Shown here: positions 6,988-15,797 of the stretch, piece by piece
How positions within the stretch are numbered: position 1 is the first letter of the stretch
Layout of the letters: each line of letters begins with the position of its first letter
DNA from: Pseudomonadota bacterium
Lineage (GTDB): Bacteria > Pseudomonadota > Alphaproteobacteria > Sphingomonadales > Sphingomonadaceae
Reading direction: 5' to 3'
Length of the DNA: 43,302 nt
Assembly (NCBI GenBank): GCA_963205265.1
Contig: CAUJJI010000032.1
Coordinates: forward strand, 1 to 43,302
The notes under the pieces: generated by a model
What the model saw: only the letters and a program-made list of their open reading frames with translations
The model's database searches: none
What the model was told of the DNA's origin: nothing
Made by a program: the position numbers and the translations under genes

Positions 6988-8252
6988 GGGGGAGCGAAGA
7001 CGTGCGGGGCAGGCTTTCACTTTCGCAGAGGTCGGTCGGGGGATCGGCCTTCATTTTGCTGGCAGCGCTCGAGATCGGCTGCGGGACCGCAGTGGCCCAG
7101 GAATGGAAGGCGGGCGCAACTGCGTCGGCTGAAGCCGAATATGCGAAGAACCCTTATCTCACGGAAGGCAAGGGCTCGTCCTATGCGTCGGCCTCGCTCG
7201 ACCTGAGGCCCTTCGTGAACTATACCGACGGCCGTACCCAGATTCGCCTCGAGGGCCGTGCCGAACTGACTCAGTTCAACAAGGATCTGGGCCTGGAAGA
7301 CAACTATCAGGCGACTTTGCAACTGATCCGACAATTGTCCTCGCGCCTCGAGCTCACGTCCGCGGTAAGCGCCGATTATACCGAAGCCAGGCTGGGAGCG
7401 CTCAGGCGGCTGCAAGACGCAGGCGCATCGCCCGGAGCGGGTCCCCAGCTTCCCGAACTGGACCCTGCCATTCCGGACGTGACCGTGCTGGGAGGACGGA
7501 CGCGATCGAAGGGCCTCTGGGGAACGGCCGGTCTGGGACTGCAGATGGATGATCGCAACCGCCTCGAGGCCGATGTTCGCGCCTCCGGGCAATGGTTCGT
7601 CGACCCCAGCTACGACGACTACAAGTCCTATGGCGGAGAGGCGCGGTATCTGCGAGTTCTCGACAGCCGCCTCAGCATCGGCCTCATCGGGGGAGTGACC
7701 TTCACAGAGTACGACGGGACAAACGCGATCAAGAGCGGCCGTTCGATCTTGACGATGGCAACCGCCCAGATGCAATTCAACTCGCGCTGGAAGGCCACCC
7801 TGGACGCGGGCATGTCGTTTTCACGCGTCAAGGGCACCGTCGGTCAGCTGTCCTCGACTTTCAATTCGCTGAGTTTGCGCGGCTCCGTCTGCCGCAACAC
7901 GACGAGGGTCCGTTTTTGCGGCCGTGTCCAGCGCATGCCGCAACCCACCGCGTTCGGCGGCATCCGTGTCTCCACCTCGGCAATGCTGGATCACAGCATC
8001 CGGCTTTCGGAAAGCAATCAGCTTACCACGTCAGCCAGTTACGTGCGAACGTCACAAGGCAGGGGCCCGGTGCTGGGATTTTCGAAGATCGAGTTCTTCG
8101 GCGGTAACGCTCGCTTCGAACACCGGCTCAACCAGCGACTTTCCGCTTTTGCAGCGGCCACGGCAGGGAAGCTGCGCCAGAATGGCCTCAAGAGGGACGC
8201 CTCACTTTCGATAAGCGCCGGCATATCGATCAAGCTGGGTTCGATCCGGTGA
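6984..8252 (+). CDS. Outer-membrane beta-barrel protein of the exopolysaccharide locus
   Basis: A 422-residue protein with a long N-terminal signal region ending near GTAVAQ (about residue 39) and a body of alternating polar/hydrophobic strands such as GKGSSYASASLDLRPFVNY, RTQIRLEGRAELTQF and NRLEADVRASGQWFV, consistent with a transmembrane barrel of about 14-16 strands. Exosortase/EPS clusters often encode such a barrel (TIGR03016-type) beside the export and chain-length genes. Two cysteines lie close together (SVCRNTTRVRFCG, near residue 305-315) and may form a disulfide in a loop. The gene starts inside the stop of the export gene and its own stop overlaps the GTG of the next gene (GTGA at 8249). 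A role in polymer secretion across the outer membrane is inferred from context. Confidence 0.8.
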   Translation: MRGSEDVRGRLSLSQRSVGGSAFILLAALEIGCGTAVAQEWKAGATASAEAEYAKNPYLTEGKGSSYASASLDLRPFVNYTDGRTQIRLEGRAELTQFNKDLGLEDNYQATLQLIRQLSSRLELTSAVSADYTEARLGALRRLQDAGASPGAGPQLPELDPAIPDVTVLGGRTRSKGLWGTAGLGLQMDDRNRLEADVRASGQWFVDPSYDDYKSYGGEARYLRVLDSRLSIGLIGGVTFTEYDGTNAIKSGRSILTMATAQMQFNSRWKATLDAGMSFSRVKGTVGQLSSTFNSLSLRGSVCRNTTRVRFCGRVQRMPQPTAFGGIRVSTSAMLDHSIRLSESNQLTTSASYVRTSQGRGPVLGFSKIEFFGGNARFEHRLNQRLSAFAAATAGKLRQNGLKRDASLSISAGISIKLGSIR

Positions 8253-9769
8253 GCGAGGACAATCTGGAACAGGAAGATTCGGCATCCGAAGGCAGGGGCG
8301 GCAATTTCCTCGCACAGCTCCCTTCGATCATCTGGCAGCGGAAATGGTGGCTGTTCATCCCCGCCATCGTCGGCATGCTTGCCGCGACGGTCCTCGCTTT
8401 CGTCCTGCCGACCAAGTACGAAGCCTCTGCCGTCCTGCTGGTGCAGTCGAAGAGCCTGCCGGAAGACGTCGTGGGTCAAGCGGGGAACGACCTGATCGAT
8501 CGCCGCATCGAGGCCCTGCGCCAGCAGGTGATCAGCCGGCCCGCGCTCGTGAGCCTGATCGAAAGGAACAGTCTCTACGACAAGGAGCGGCAGAGCGAAT
8601 CGCTGTCTTCGCTCATCGAAGAGATGCGTGAATCGATCGCTCTCATGCCCAGGGAAAGCGTGCTCAAGAGCTCCAGACCCGACGAGAACACGATTTCGCT
8701 GCAGCTTTCGTTCACTTACCGAGATGCAACGAAAGCTCAGGCCGTCACCCAGCAGCTGATGGAGAAGATCCTCGAGATAAACTCCATCTCGATGGCCGCA
8801 CGCATGACGCAGACGGTGCAGTTCCTTTCCGAGCAGCAGGCCGAGGTCCAGAAGCAGATCGCAGCCGTCGAGGGGCAAGTCGCCGACATCAACGCGCGCT
8901 ACGGCAAGGTGCTCTCGGGCGCAGGCGGCATCGCGATGATCGGCGCAGGTTCTGCGGGCTTCGACATGCAGATCGCCGCGCTCGAGCGCGACAATTCCAT
9001 GCTGCAAAGCCAGCGCGAAACCGCGGCGACATCGGACATCCGCGATCCGGCCGTGGTGGGCGCCGAGGCGAGCCTCGCCGCGCTGCGAGCGGTCTACGCG
9101 GAAACCCATCCCGACGTGATCATCGCCAAGCAGCGGCTGGAAGAAGCGAAGCAGTTCGCCAAGCAGAACGTCAGGCGCCTGCCGGTCGAGAACATCGACC
9201 GCCAACTGGCTATCAACAACAGCCAGATCGCCGCCCTGCGCATGGCCAAGGCGCGCGAGGCCGCGCAGGTCAGCAGCACTCTGTCCGAGAAGTCGCAGGC
9301 GCCGCTGATCCAGGAGCAGGTGTCCCAGCTCCAGCAACGGCTGGAAGCGCTCTATCGGCAGAACGAAGCGGTCTCGAACCGCCTCATGTCTGCGCGGGCC
9401 GGCGCCCGGGCGGACGAGGAGCAAATGGGCGAGAGGCTGGTGGTCATCGATCCGCCGGTCATTCCGGAAGATCCGGTTTCGCCGAACCGGCCGTTGATCG
9501 TGGCTGCAGGCTCCGCGGCGGGGCTTGCGCTCGGCTTCCTGCTCGCCATGGTCGTGGAACTGCTTCTGCGTCCGATACGCGATCCTGCGGCGATCACCGC
9601 CATAACCGGGGCGCCCCCGCTGGCGCTCGTTCCGGTCGTCGAAACGAGGCAAGGAAAGCTCGGCTTCGGGGCGCGACTGGCGGGATCGTTCCGATGGCCC
9701 AGGCGACGCCGCAAGGACGAGGCGGCTGCAGTCCAGGATGAAGAGTTTGGAAATGAACCCGATGTCTGA
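8249..9769 (+). CDS. Polysaccharide chain-length determinant (Wzz/GumC/EpsF type)
   Basis: A 506-residue polysaccharide co-polymerase of the XrtA/GumC type. It has a first membrane helix at about residues 31-54 (WWLFIPAIVGMLAATVLAFV), a Wzz domain starting with TKYEASAVLLVQSKSLP, a long periplasmic coiled coil rich in Gln/Glu/Ala (residues ~170-410), a PVSPNRPLIVAAG motif before the second helix at about residues 413-437, and a basic cytosolic tail. There is no fused kinase domain; the kinase is the next gene, which overlaps its 3' end. The pair is expected to act together at the inner membrane to set polymer length. GTG start, coupled to the upstream barrel gene. Confidence 0.9.
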   Translation: MSEDNLEQEDSASEGRGGNFLAQLPSIIWQRKWWLFIPAIVGMLAATVLAFVLPTKYEASAVLLVQSKSLPEDVVGQAGNDLIDRRIEALRQQVISRPALVSLIERNSLYDKERQSESLSSLIEEMRESIALMPRESVLKSSRPDENTISLQLSFTYRDATKAQAVTQQLMEKILEINSISMAARMTQTVQFLSEQQAEVQKQIAAVEGQVADINARYGKVLSGAGGIAMIGAGSAGFDMQIAALERDNSMLQSQRETAATSDIRDPAVVGAEASLAALRAVYAETHPDVIIAKQRLEEAKQFAKQNVRRLPVENIDRQLAINNSQIAALRMAKAREAAQVSSTLSEKSQAPLIQEQVSQLQQRLEALYRQNEAVSNRLMSARAGARADEEQMGERLVVIDPPVIPEDPVSPNRPLIVAAGSAAGLALGFLLAMVVELLLRPIRDPAAITAITGAPPLALVPVVETRQGKLGFGARLAGSFRWPRRRRKDEAAAVQDEEFGNEPDV

Positions 9770-10568
9770 ATTAGCCTCCTCATCCACAGATACGCCCGTT
9801 CTGCCGCTCATCACCGATTTCGAGGCCGTGCCCTCCATTCTGCTGCCGCGCGAGCACCTCGACCGCAGGCTCATCGTCGGCTTCGAAGGCTATGACGATC
9901 GGTCTCGGCCGTTCAACCTGCTGCGAACGCGCGTCGCCAAGACCTTGAAGCAGCGCGGATGGCGGATGATCGGCGTGACCAGCGCAACGCCGGCTGCAGG
10001 CAAGACGTTCAACGCCGTCAATCTTGCCGCCGCGCTATCCAAGCTGGAAGATCAGCGCATCCTGCTTTGCGACTTCGATCTTCGGCGCGCATCCATATTG
10101 CAGATGCTGGGAATCGGTGTGCCGACGGCCATCAACGAATATCTCGACGGCACGATCGACGACTGCGGAAAGGCCGTCTACCGGATCAACAACGGCAATC
10201 TCTACATTATGCCGGTGAACGAGGTGATGCGCGATTCCAGCGAGACTTTCGCCAGCTCTCGGTTTCTCGACATCATCGCCCGGCTGCGCGCCATGCCCGA
10301 CAACTGCATCGTGATCTGCGACTTGCCGCCGGTATTCGCCAACGACGACACGATGCTGTGCATGGAACATCTCGACGGCTTCCTGCTGGTTGTCGATCAC
10401 GGCCAGACCACCGCTCGCCAGCTCGAGGAATCGATCGCATTGCTCCGTCCGACGCCCTGCCTGGGGACCATCCTCAACCGCTACCAGGGCGGCTTCGCCG
10501 ACGACTACGGCTATGGCTACGGCGACCCCTATGGCCTGAAGTCCTACGGCAAGCGAACCTCGGCCTGA
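9753..10568 (+). CDS. Tyrosine autokinase (BY-kinase) partner of the chain-length protein
   Basis: A 271-residue cytosolic P-loop kinase of the CpsD/EpsG type. Seen are the Walker A-like SATPAAGKTF near residue 78, the Walker A' segment ILLCDFDLRR near 105, and the Walker B segment CIVICDLPPVF near 187. The C-terminus carries a tyrosine-rich tail with five Tyr in DDYGYGYGDPYGLKSYGK, the expected site of autophosphorylation. In the family, cycling between phosphorylated and unphosphorylated states through contact with the chain-length protein regulates polymerisation. The start at 9753 has GAAGAG seven bases upstream; ATGs at 9738 and 9762 are alternatives. It overlaps the upstream gene by 17 bases. 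MITE/REP-like repeats follow the gene and probably mark the end of this transcription unit. Confidence 0.88.
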   Translation: MNPMSELASSSTDTPVLPLITDFEAVPSILLPREHLDRRLIVGFEGYDDRSRPFNLLRTRVAKTLKQRGWRMIGVTSATPAAGKTFNAVNLAAALSKLEDQRILLCDFDLRRASILQMLGIGVPTAINEYLDGTIDDCGKAVYRINNGNLYIMPVNEVMRDSSETFASSRFLDIIARLRAMPDNCIVICDLPPVFANDDTMLCMEHLDGFLLVVDHGQTTARQLEESIALLRPTPCLGTILNRYQGGFADDYGYGYGDPYGLKSYGKRTSA

Positions 10569-10610
10569 CACGCGCAAGCGCTCGCCAGGGTCGACTTGAT
10601 CGGGCGGCTA

Positions 10611-10747
10611 TAAGATCCTCCCCCGTAGGGGGAGGTGGCATTCGCGTAGCGAATGACGGAGGGGTGTCAGCGTCTGATCGGAGGGGGACACCCCTCCACC
10701 ACCGGCTGCGCCGGCGGTCCCCCTCCCCCTACGGGGGAGGATCTTTA
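10611..10747. repeat. MITE/REP-like palindromic element, copy 1
   Basis: About 137 bases bounded by inverted ends (TAAGATCCTCCCCC at the left, GGGGGAGGATCTTTA at the right), each end itself a small palindrome of C and G runs. A near-identical copy in the opposite orientation lies at 38951-39090. It has no coding content. It resembles the short GC-rich repeats scattered between genes in Sphingomonads. As it follows the kinase gene, it could also act as a transcript-end hairpin. Confidence 0.75.
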
Positions 10748-10784
10748 CGCTGGACACACTTCAACCCCCGCTGGCGAATGCGGG

Positions 10785-10865
10785 CTTGCGCCGGCACCGC
10801 TGGCCTCATCGATGGAACTTTCTGCCCAGATCACAGCGGTCCCGGGTCGCGCCCTTGACGACGGA
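10785..10865. repeat. Degenerate REP-like repeat
   Basis: Shares the segment GCCTCATCGATGGAAC and the flanking GCGGTCCCGGGT with 38715-38805, again in opposite orientation, but its CCCGGG dyads have decayed. It directly follows the MITE-like element, and the same partner order (with the small RNA inserted) is seen at 38.7-39.1 kb. Confidence 0.55.
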
Positions 10866-11084
10866 CGTGGCCCCTGAACCGAAGTCGCCCACGCCGACCA
10901 AAGCCATCCGCGCCTACCTGCAGGTGGCCCCAAATGCGGCTGTGTTCGCCGCAGCTCCCCTGGGTTAGGGTTTTCTCGGCGTGCTGTCTCAGTTCGGCTC
11001 ATCGGGCCGGCCGTGGGATTTTTGCTATTGTGGGCTTGGCCCGAGCTGCCTATGATCTTCAACAAGTACAATTTCGACAGAAAT

Positions 11085-11123
11085 AAAGACCAAGCGTTGA
11101 ATATTAAATGAATATTGGTCTTT
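11085..11123 (+). promoter_or_regulatory. AT-rich hairpin in the leader of the flavoprotein gene
   Basis: AAAGACCAA (11085-11093) and TTGGTCTTT (11115-11123) are a perfect 9-bp inverted repeat around a 21-base AT-rich loop that contains AATATT twice. It ends 18 bases before the first possible ATG of the flavoprotein gene. The base composition is far more AT-rich than the surroundings. It could be an operator or an mRNA leader hairpin. Confidence 0.4.
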
Positions 11124-11141
11124 GTCTTAAATTCATAACTT

Positions 11142-12710
11142 ATGTTAGACATTGTGACTGGTATGATTGACGGAAATTCAACGATCTTCGACGTTGCCAT
11201 TATCGGTGCCGGTCCGGCGGGGCTGACGGCCGGCTATCTGCTTACCAAGCAGGGCAAGTCCGTCGCCATCATCGAAAAGGATGCCGTATACGTCGGCGGA
11301 ATCAGCCGCACGGTCGAACACGACGGCTACCGCTTCGACATCGGGGGGCACCGCTTTTTCTCGAAGAGTCAGCAGGTTGTCGACCTGTGGAACGAAATCC
11401 TGCCCGACGATTTCATCCAGCGCCCGCGGATGAGCCGCATCTATTACGAGGGCAAGTTCTATTCCTATCCGCTGCGGGCATTCGAAGCGCTGTGGAATCT
11501 CGGCCTCTGGCGGTCGACCTGGTGCATGGCCAGTTTCGCCAAGGCGAAGCTGTTTCCTCGCAAGTCGGTGAAGAGCTTCGAGGATTGGACCACCAACCAG
11601 TTCGGTCACAAGCTGTATTCGATATTCTTCAAGACCTATACCGAGAAGGTCTGGGGCATGCCCTGCGACGAAATGAGCGCGGACTGGGCGGCCCAGCGCA
11701 TCAAGGGGCTTTCGCTCTGGAGCGCGGTCATGGACGGACTCAAGCGCTCGCTGGGCCTCAATAAGACCCCCAACGACGGGCAGGCGGTCAAGACGCTCCT
11801 GGAGACCTTCCGCTATCCCAGGCTGGGACCGGGCATGATGTGGGAGGCCGCGCGCGACAAGATCGTCGCAACCGGCAAAGGCCAGGTGCGGATGAACCAC
11901 GCGCTGGAGCAGCTGGCACACGACGACGGCGGCTGGACCCTGACTGCTGCCGGCCCGGATGGCCGGGCCGTGATTCGCGCAGCGCACGTCATCAGCTCTG
12001 CGCCGATGCGGGAACTGGCGGCGCGGCTCCACCCGCAGCCGCAGACGACGGTCAACGCATCGCAGCTCAAGTACCGTGACTTCCTGACCGTCGCACTGAA
12101 GATCCGCTCCGAAGACCTGTTCCCCGACAACTGGATCTACATCCACGACAGCAAGGTGAAAGTCGGGCGGATCCAGAACTTCCGCAGCTGGTCCCCGGAA
12201 ATGGTGCCCGATCAGGACGTCGCCTGTGTCGGACTCGAGTATTTCTGCTTCGAAGGCGACGGGCTGTGGTCGATGGCGGACGACGACCTCGTGGCGCTGG
12301 CGACCCGGGAAATGGAAGTGCTCGGCCTCGCCCGGCCGCAGGACGTGATCGGCGGTTCGGTCGTTCGGCAGGAAAAGGCCTATCCCGTCTACGACGAGGA
12401 CTATGCCGCCAATGTCGCGGCGATGCGCAAGGAGCTGGAAGCGACCATGCCGACACTGCACCTCGTCGGCCGCAACGGCATGCACCGCTATAACAACCAG
12501 GACCACGCGATGATGACCGCGATGCTGACGGTGGAGAATATCATCGCCGGCGAGCGCATCTACGATACGTGGTGCGTCAACGAGGATGCCGAATATCATG
12601 AAGCCGGCGACGAGGGGGCCGAGAAGACGCTGCCCAGTCGCGAGCTGACCGAGGATCAGGCGGCGGCGATCGGCTCGCTACGGAAGGTGCCGAGCAGGGT
12701 CTATCCCTGA
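11142..12710 (+). CDS. FAD-dependent oxidoreductase, UDP-galactopyranose-mutase-like
   Basis: A 522-residue flavoprotein. The N-terminal dinucleotide fold reads DVAIIGAGPAGLTAGYLL, followed by the FAD-binding GGISRTVEHDGYRFDIGGHRFF (split here: GGISRT near residue 50, DIGGHRF near 66). It belongs to the NAD(P)-binding Rossmann / amine-oxidase superfamily that includes UDP-galactopyranose mutase and protoporphyrinogen oxidase; the aromatic YYEGKFYSYPL segment and the conserved RYNNQDHAM near the C-terminus fit the sugar-mutase-like side, but it is not a canonical Glf. A role in altering a nucleotide- or lipid-linked sugar is an inference. No good ribosome-binding site precedes either ATG (11142 or 11163). 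It is followed after 16 bases by gtrA. Confidence 0.75.
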   Translation: MLDIVTGMIDGNSTIFDVAIIGAGPAGLTAGYLLTKQGKSVAIIEKDAVYVGGISRTVEHDGYRFDIGGHRFFSKSQQVVDLWNEILPDDFIQRPRMSRIYYEGKFYSYPLRAFEALWNLGLWRSTWCMASFAKAKLFPRKSVKSFEDWTTNQFGHKLYSIFFKTYTEKVWGMPCDEMSADWAAQRIKGLSLWSAVMDGLKRSLGLNKTPNDGQAVKTLLETFRYPRLGPGMMWEAARDKIVATGKGQVRMNHALEQLAHDDGGWTLTAAGPDGRAVIRAAHVISSAPMRELAARLHPQPQTTVNASQLKYRDFLTVALKIRSEDLFPDNWIYIHDSKVKVGRIQNFRSWSPEMVPDQDVACVGLEYFCFEGDGLWSMADDDLVALATREMEVLGLARPQDVIGGSVVRQEKAYPVYDEDYAANVAAMRKELEATMPTLHLVGRNGMHRYNNQDHAMMTAMLTVENIIAGERIYDTWCVNEDAEYHEAGDEGAEKTLPSRELTEDQAAAIGSLRKVPSRVYP

Positions 12711-12726
12711 ACCCGAGAGGCGAACG

Positions 12727-13161
12727 ATGGATTTCCGCCAACTCCGCGCGGCCCTCTTGAACAGGGTACTGATCAAGTACCTGCTTGCGAGCGTCTTCGC
12801 GCTCGGCATGGACATGGGCAGCTTCCTGGCGCTGCTCGCCTGGGGGATGGCGCCAGTCCTCGCCTCGGTGATCTCCTATTCGATCGGGATCGTCGGCCAC
12901 TGGCTCGCCTCGAGCCGCGCCGTGTTCCGCGCGGGAGTGAACGAGCGGGGGCCGGAGCGGACGAAGCAGAAGGTACAGTTCGTGCTTTCGGCACTGGTCG
13001 GCCTCAGCCTGACTGCAGCGATCATCGATGTCGGCGGACGGCTGGGCATCGACCCGCGCCTGTCGAAGCTGGTCGCCGTGGGCGTGGCATTCGTCGTCAC
13101 CTACTATATCCGTAGCGCCTATATCTTTGCCGTCGGCAGCGATCGGGTACAAGAACGGTGA
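12727..13161 (+). CDS. GtrA-family membrane protein
   Basis: A 144-residue protein with four predicted membrane helices (about residues 17-36, 40-62, 79-100 and 116-135), the size and layout of GtrA/DPMS-associated proteins. GtrA members are thought to flip or help flip polyprenyl-phosphate-linked sugars across the inner membrane. GAGAGGCG precedes the ATG by a few bases. The stop overlaps the GTG of the next gene (GTGA at 13158), so it is translationally coupled to a large polytopic protein that may use the flipped sugar. The usual companion polyprenyl-phosphate glycosyltransferase is not adjacent. Confidence 0.85.
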   Translation: MDFRQLRAALLNRVLIKYLLASVFALGMDMGSFLALLAWGMAPVLASVISYSIGIVGHWLASSRAVFRAGVNERGPERTKQKVQFVLSALVGLSLTAAIIDVGGRLGIDPRLSKLVAVGVAFVVTYYIRSAYIFAVGSDRVQER

Positions 13162-14732
13162 CGGACAGGCCCGGGATCCGAGGACACCCGCTGTCGATCG
13201 GTCGGATCTCGCAGATCGCATTTGCCCTCTTGGTCGGGGCTGCGATCCTCACCTGGCCCGCGCTGCTGAACCGTGGTGCCTTCTTCATCCCGGACACCTC
13301 GGCTTACGTGCGCTCGGCCGATGCGGCGATGCACCTGGCGTTCGGCGTCACCACGCCGTGGTCCGACAAGCTGGACGGATTGACGCAGACCGTGCGTCAG
13401 GAAGAAATCGGCAGCCAAGCGGATGGTGGCAATGCTTCCGCCAAGGGAACGCCTCGCAGCCGGATCATCCATCCCCCATTGCTGGGCCGCTCGATCTTCT
13501 TCGGCGCCCTGATCTATCTCCCAGTCGTCCTGCTGGGCGAGCTGGCAGCGGTCTACGTCCAGTGCCTGCTCATCGCGAGCGTCATCTGGCTGTCGCTGAA
13601 GCCGGGCAGCGCGCGCGCACCGCCTCGCGCCAGGGTTCGCGGCTTTCTCGTCGTCTGCCTCGCGCTCTCTCTGCTGACCGGCGTCGCTTTCGTCGGCAGT
13701 CTGCTCGTGCCCGATTTCCTGACAGGCGTCATGGTCCTGTCGTTTGCGCTCCTCGCATGCTGCTGGGATCATTACCGGCCGGTCGAGCGAACCTTCCTGG
13801 CAGCGACGATCGTCTTCGCCGTATTGTCCCACACGTCGAACCTGCCCCTGCTTCTTGCGCTTGCAGTGGGGGGCTTCCTGTTGCGGGCGATCGGCCGGAA
13901 GATCTTCGCGCCCGCTCTCGTGATCGGGATGATCGGCTGCCTCGCCGGCCCGGCCAGCGAGTACGTCTACAAGGAAGCCGTGCGAGCGACGCTGGGCACC
14001 GCACCGATCCGGCCGCCGTTCCTCACTGCGCGGCTGATCTCGGACGGACCGGGCATCAAGCTCATCGACGAGCACTGCGACGAGTTGGCATTCGTCGTCT
14101 GCCGCTACCGCGAGCGCCTGCCTTACGACAGCGACCTGTTCCTCTGGAGCACGGATGCCAGGACGGGCGTGTTTTCGGCCACGGGCTTCGGTGAGCAGCG
14201 CAAGCTGTCGAGCGAGGACAGCGCCTTCGCCCTGGCCACGGTAGCGCACTACCCGCTGGATACGCTCGGGACGTCGTTGCGGGCATTCCTCCGCCAGCTC
14301 ACGCTGATGGACTTGCGGCTTTGGAAAGGTCCTCCCGCCACTGCGGCCGGCGAGGAGACCGGCGCATGGTCCAATCTGCCGCCCGACGTGCGGAGGCGGA
14401 TGCTGCAGACCCGCAACGCGCGGGGCGACATGCCTATCCAGCCCTTTCAGGCACTGTGCATCGCGGCTGCCGTTGCCAGCCTGCTGATCGGCGGCGGCTT
14501 CTTGCTGAAGAATCTGCGCAGCCGGGACGACGAGACCGCCTGGATGGTAACAATGTTTATCATAATCCTTGGGGGAATCGTGATCAACGCGCTCATAACG
14601 GGCACCTTGTCCAAGCCCGATTCGCGCTATAGCTTGCGCGTGCTCTGGACGCTCCCCCTGCTCGCCATGATGATCGCGCCTGTGCTCTTACGCCGCCTTT
14701 CGGACAAAAAAGACGCGCAATCAGCCGCTTGA
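13158..14732 (+). CDS. Large polytopic membrane protein, possible GT-C glycosyltransferase
   Basis: A 524-residue protein with about ten or more predicted membrane helices in two blocks (residues ~15-270 and ~430-510) separated by a hydrophilic region. A DT pair in the first loop (FIPDTSAYVRSAD near residue 45) is where GT-C enzymes place their catalytic acid, but no family signature is certain. Coupling by GTGA to gtrA suggests it transfers a lipid-linked sugar on the outer side of the inner membrane (inference). No other function is recognised. It ends about 150 bases before the PEPxxWA-CTERM gene. Confidence 0.65.
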   Translation: MTDRPGIRGHPLSIGRISQIAFALLVGAAILTWPALLNRGAFFIPDTSAYVRSADAAMHLAFGVTTPWSDKLDGLTQTVRQEEIGSQADGGNASAKGTPRSRIIHPPLLGRSIFFGALIYLPVVLLGELAAVYVQCLLIASVIWLSLKPGSARAPPRARVRGFLVVCLALSLLTGVAFVGSLLVPDFLTGVMVLSFALLACCWDHYRPVERTFLAATIVFAVLSHTSNLPLLLALAVGGFLLRAIGRKIFAPALVIGMIGCLAGPASEYVYKEAVRATLGTAPIRPPFLTARLISDGPGIKLIDEHCDELAFVVCRYRERLPYDSDLFLWSTDARTGVFSATGFGEQRKLSSEDSAFALATVAHYPLDTLGTSLRAFLRQLTLMDLRLWKGPPATAAGEETGAWSNLPPDVRRRMLQTRNARGDMPIQPFQALCIAAAVASLLIGGGFLLKNLRSRDDETAWMVTMFIIILGGIVINALITGTLSKPDSRYSLRVLWTLPLLAMMIAPVLLRRLSDKKDAQSAA

Positions 14733-14884
14733 CCAGCCGAAATCCCGCCGCCCGGCGATCCGGCTGCTGCGGCGCCTGTTCCATTTCGAAACATAGGTCA
14801 GAGAAAAATCCGTTGCGTCCGGAAACCCTTCGGAGGTAGGTAGAGGTACGTAAATACACCGCTAACCAAGCTTAGGAGCTGAAT

Positions 14885-15481
14885 ATGAAGAAAATGGCTT
14901 CGATCCTAACGTCAGTCATGGCACTGGCGTCGGCTTCTAACGCATCTGCCCTCGTCATCTTCCCCGGCGTCGGCGACCTGGATCCGGGCGCTCCCACGGC
15001 GACCTTCGCCGTGTCTGGAGACATCTCCTCGGGTCCGGTTTCGGCTGAGATCGGTCGTTCGGGCCTTCCGTCGGGGATCGATACCGACGAGTTCCGGTTC
15101 ATCATCGACCAGTTCGGCGTGGGTGGCGGCTCGATCACCTCACAAATTGCCGGCGGTACTCTGGGCGACTCGACCGATCTCGATTTCCTGGCGGTGGATT
15201 TCAGCAACGACGGCGGCACGACCTGGATCAGCATTCCGCAGGTTCCCAATGGTGCCATCGAATTCGCCGGCCTCACGAATATCCCGATCATCAGCGGCAA
15301 TTTGAACATCCTGCGCGTGCAGTACGAAGCGCGCGGCGACGGTGCCTATGGCGGCTCCCTGACCTTCCGCCCGGCGGTTCCCGAGCCGGCGACCTGGGCG
15401 CTGATGATGCTCGGCTTCGGCGCCATCGGTTTCGCGATGCGCCGCCGCAAGCAGGAAGTGCGCGTTCGCTACGCGATGTGA
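14885..15481 (+). CDS. PEPxxWA-CTERM sorting-signal surface protein
   Basis: A 198-residue exported protein. A signal peptide (cleavage near ASNASA, about residue 22) is followed by a small beta-rich domain without cysteines. The C-terminus is a full exosortase sorting signal: PEPATWA at residues 166-172, a hydrophobic helix to about 185, then RRRK. The PEPxxWA variant is the form associated with exosortase V of Sphingomonads, and two such exosortases are encoded nearby. AGGAG lies eight bases before the ATG. A strong terminator follows, so it is probably a single-gene transcript. It is the only PEP-CTERM-type protein I find in the window and is a likely substrate of one or both exosortases. 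The mature domain matches no function I know. Confidence 0.92.
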   Translation: MKKMASILTSVMALASASNASALVIFPGVGDLDPGAPTATFAVSGDISSGPVSAEIGRSGLPSGIDTDEFRFIIDQFGVGGGSITSQIAGGTLGDSTDLDFLAVDFSNDGGTTWISIPQVPNGAIEFAGLTNIPIISGNLNILRVQYEARGDGAYGGSLTFRPAVPEPATWALMMLGFGAIGFAMRRRKQEVRVRYAM

Positions 15482-15503
15482 TTTCTGCCGCAAGGCCGAT
15501 TTC

Positions 15504-15535
15504 AAAAGGGCGCCCGTATTTCGGGCGCCCTTTTT
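15504..15535 (+). terminator. Rho-independent terminator after the PEPxxWA-CTERM gene
   Basis: AAAAGGGCGCCCG and CGGGCGCCCTTTTT pair as a perfect GC-rich stem around a TATTT loop, ending in a run of five T. It lies 22 bases past the stop codon. The A-run on the 5' side would also let it work on the opposite strand. Confidence 0.92.
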
Positions 15536-15797
15536 CGTGTGTCCTTTCTCCTGCGGGCCGATGCCGCAGCCGAACGCAGCCGGACCAGGCCAGGCCGGTC
15601 TTGCGGCGGGTTCGCGAGGCGGATCGACGACCCAGGACTGTGGCCACTACCGCCTGAAATCCGAACCGAAGAGCGCGGGGCGCTGCGTCGCCTCCTCAAG
15701 CCGGAAGCGGAAGGAGGCAGTGCGGCCGCTCGGCGTCAGCCGTCTAGCCTGCGGTTCGGTTCGGCGATGAGCTTGCGACGCTGGTCGTCGCTGGCGA
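15536..15797. other. Intergenic, no gene seen
   Basis: About 260 bases between the terminator and the end of the minus-strand exosortase V accessory gene. I see no credible coding frame, RNA or repeat here. Confidence 0.5.

Noticed and set aside
8039..9874. Minus-strand frame of 611 codons opposite the chain-length gene
   Set aside because: Antisense shadow; no domain seen and it spans two overlapping real genes.
11142..12710. Canonical UDP-galactopyranose mutase (glf)
   Set aside because: The N-terminal FAD motif and following blocks differ from true Glf; only a mutase-like superfamily assignment is supported.
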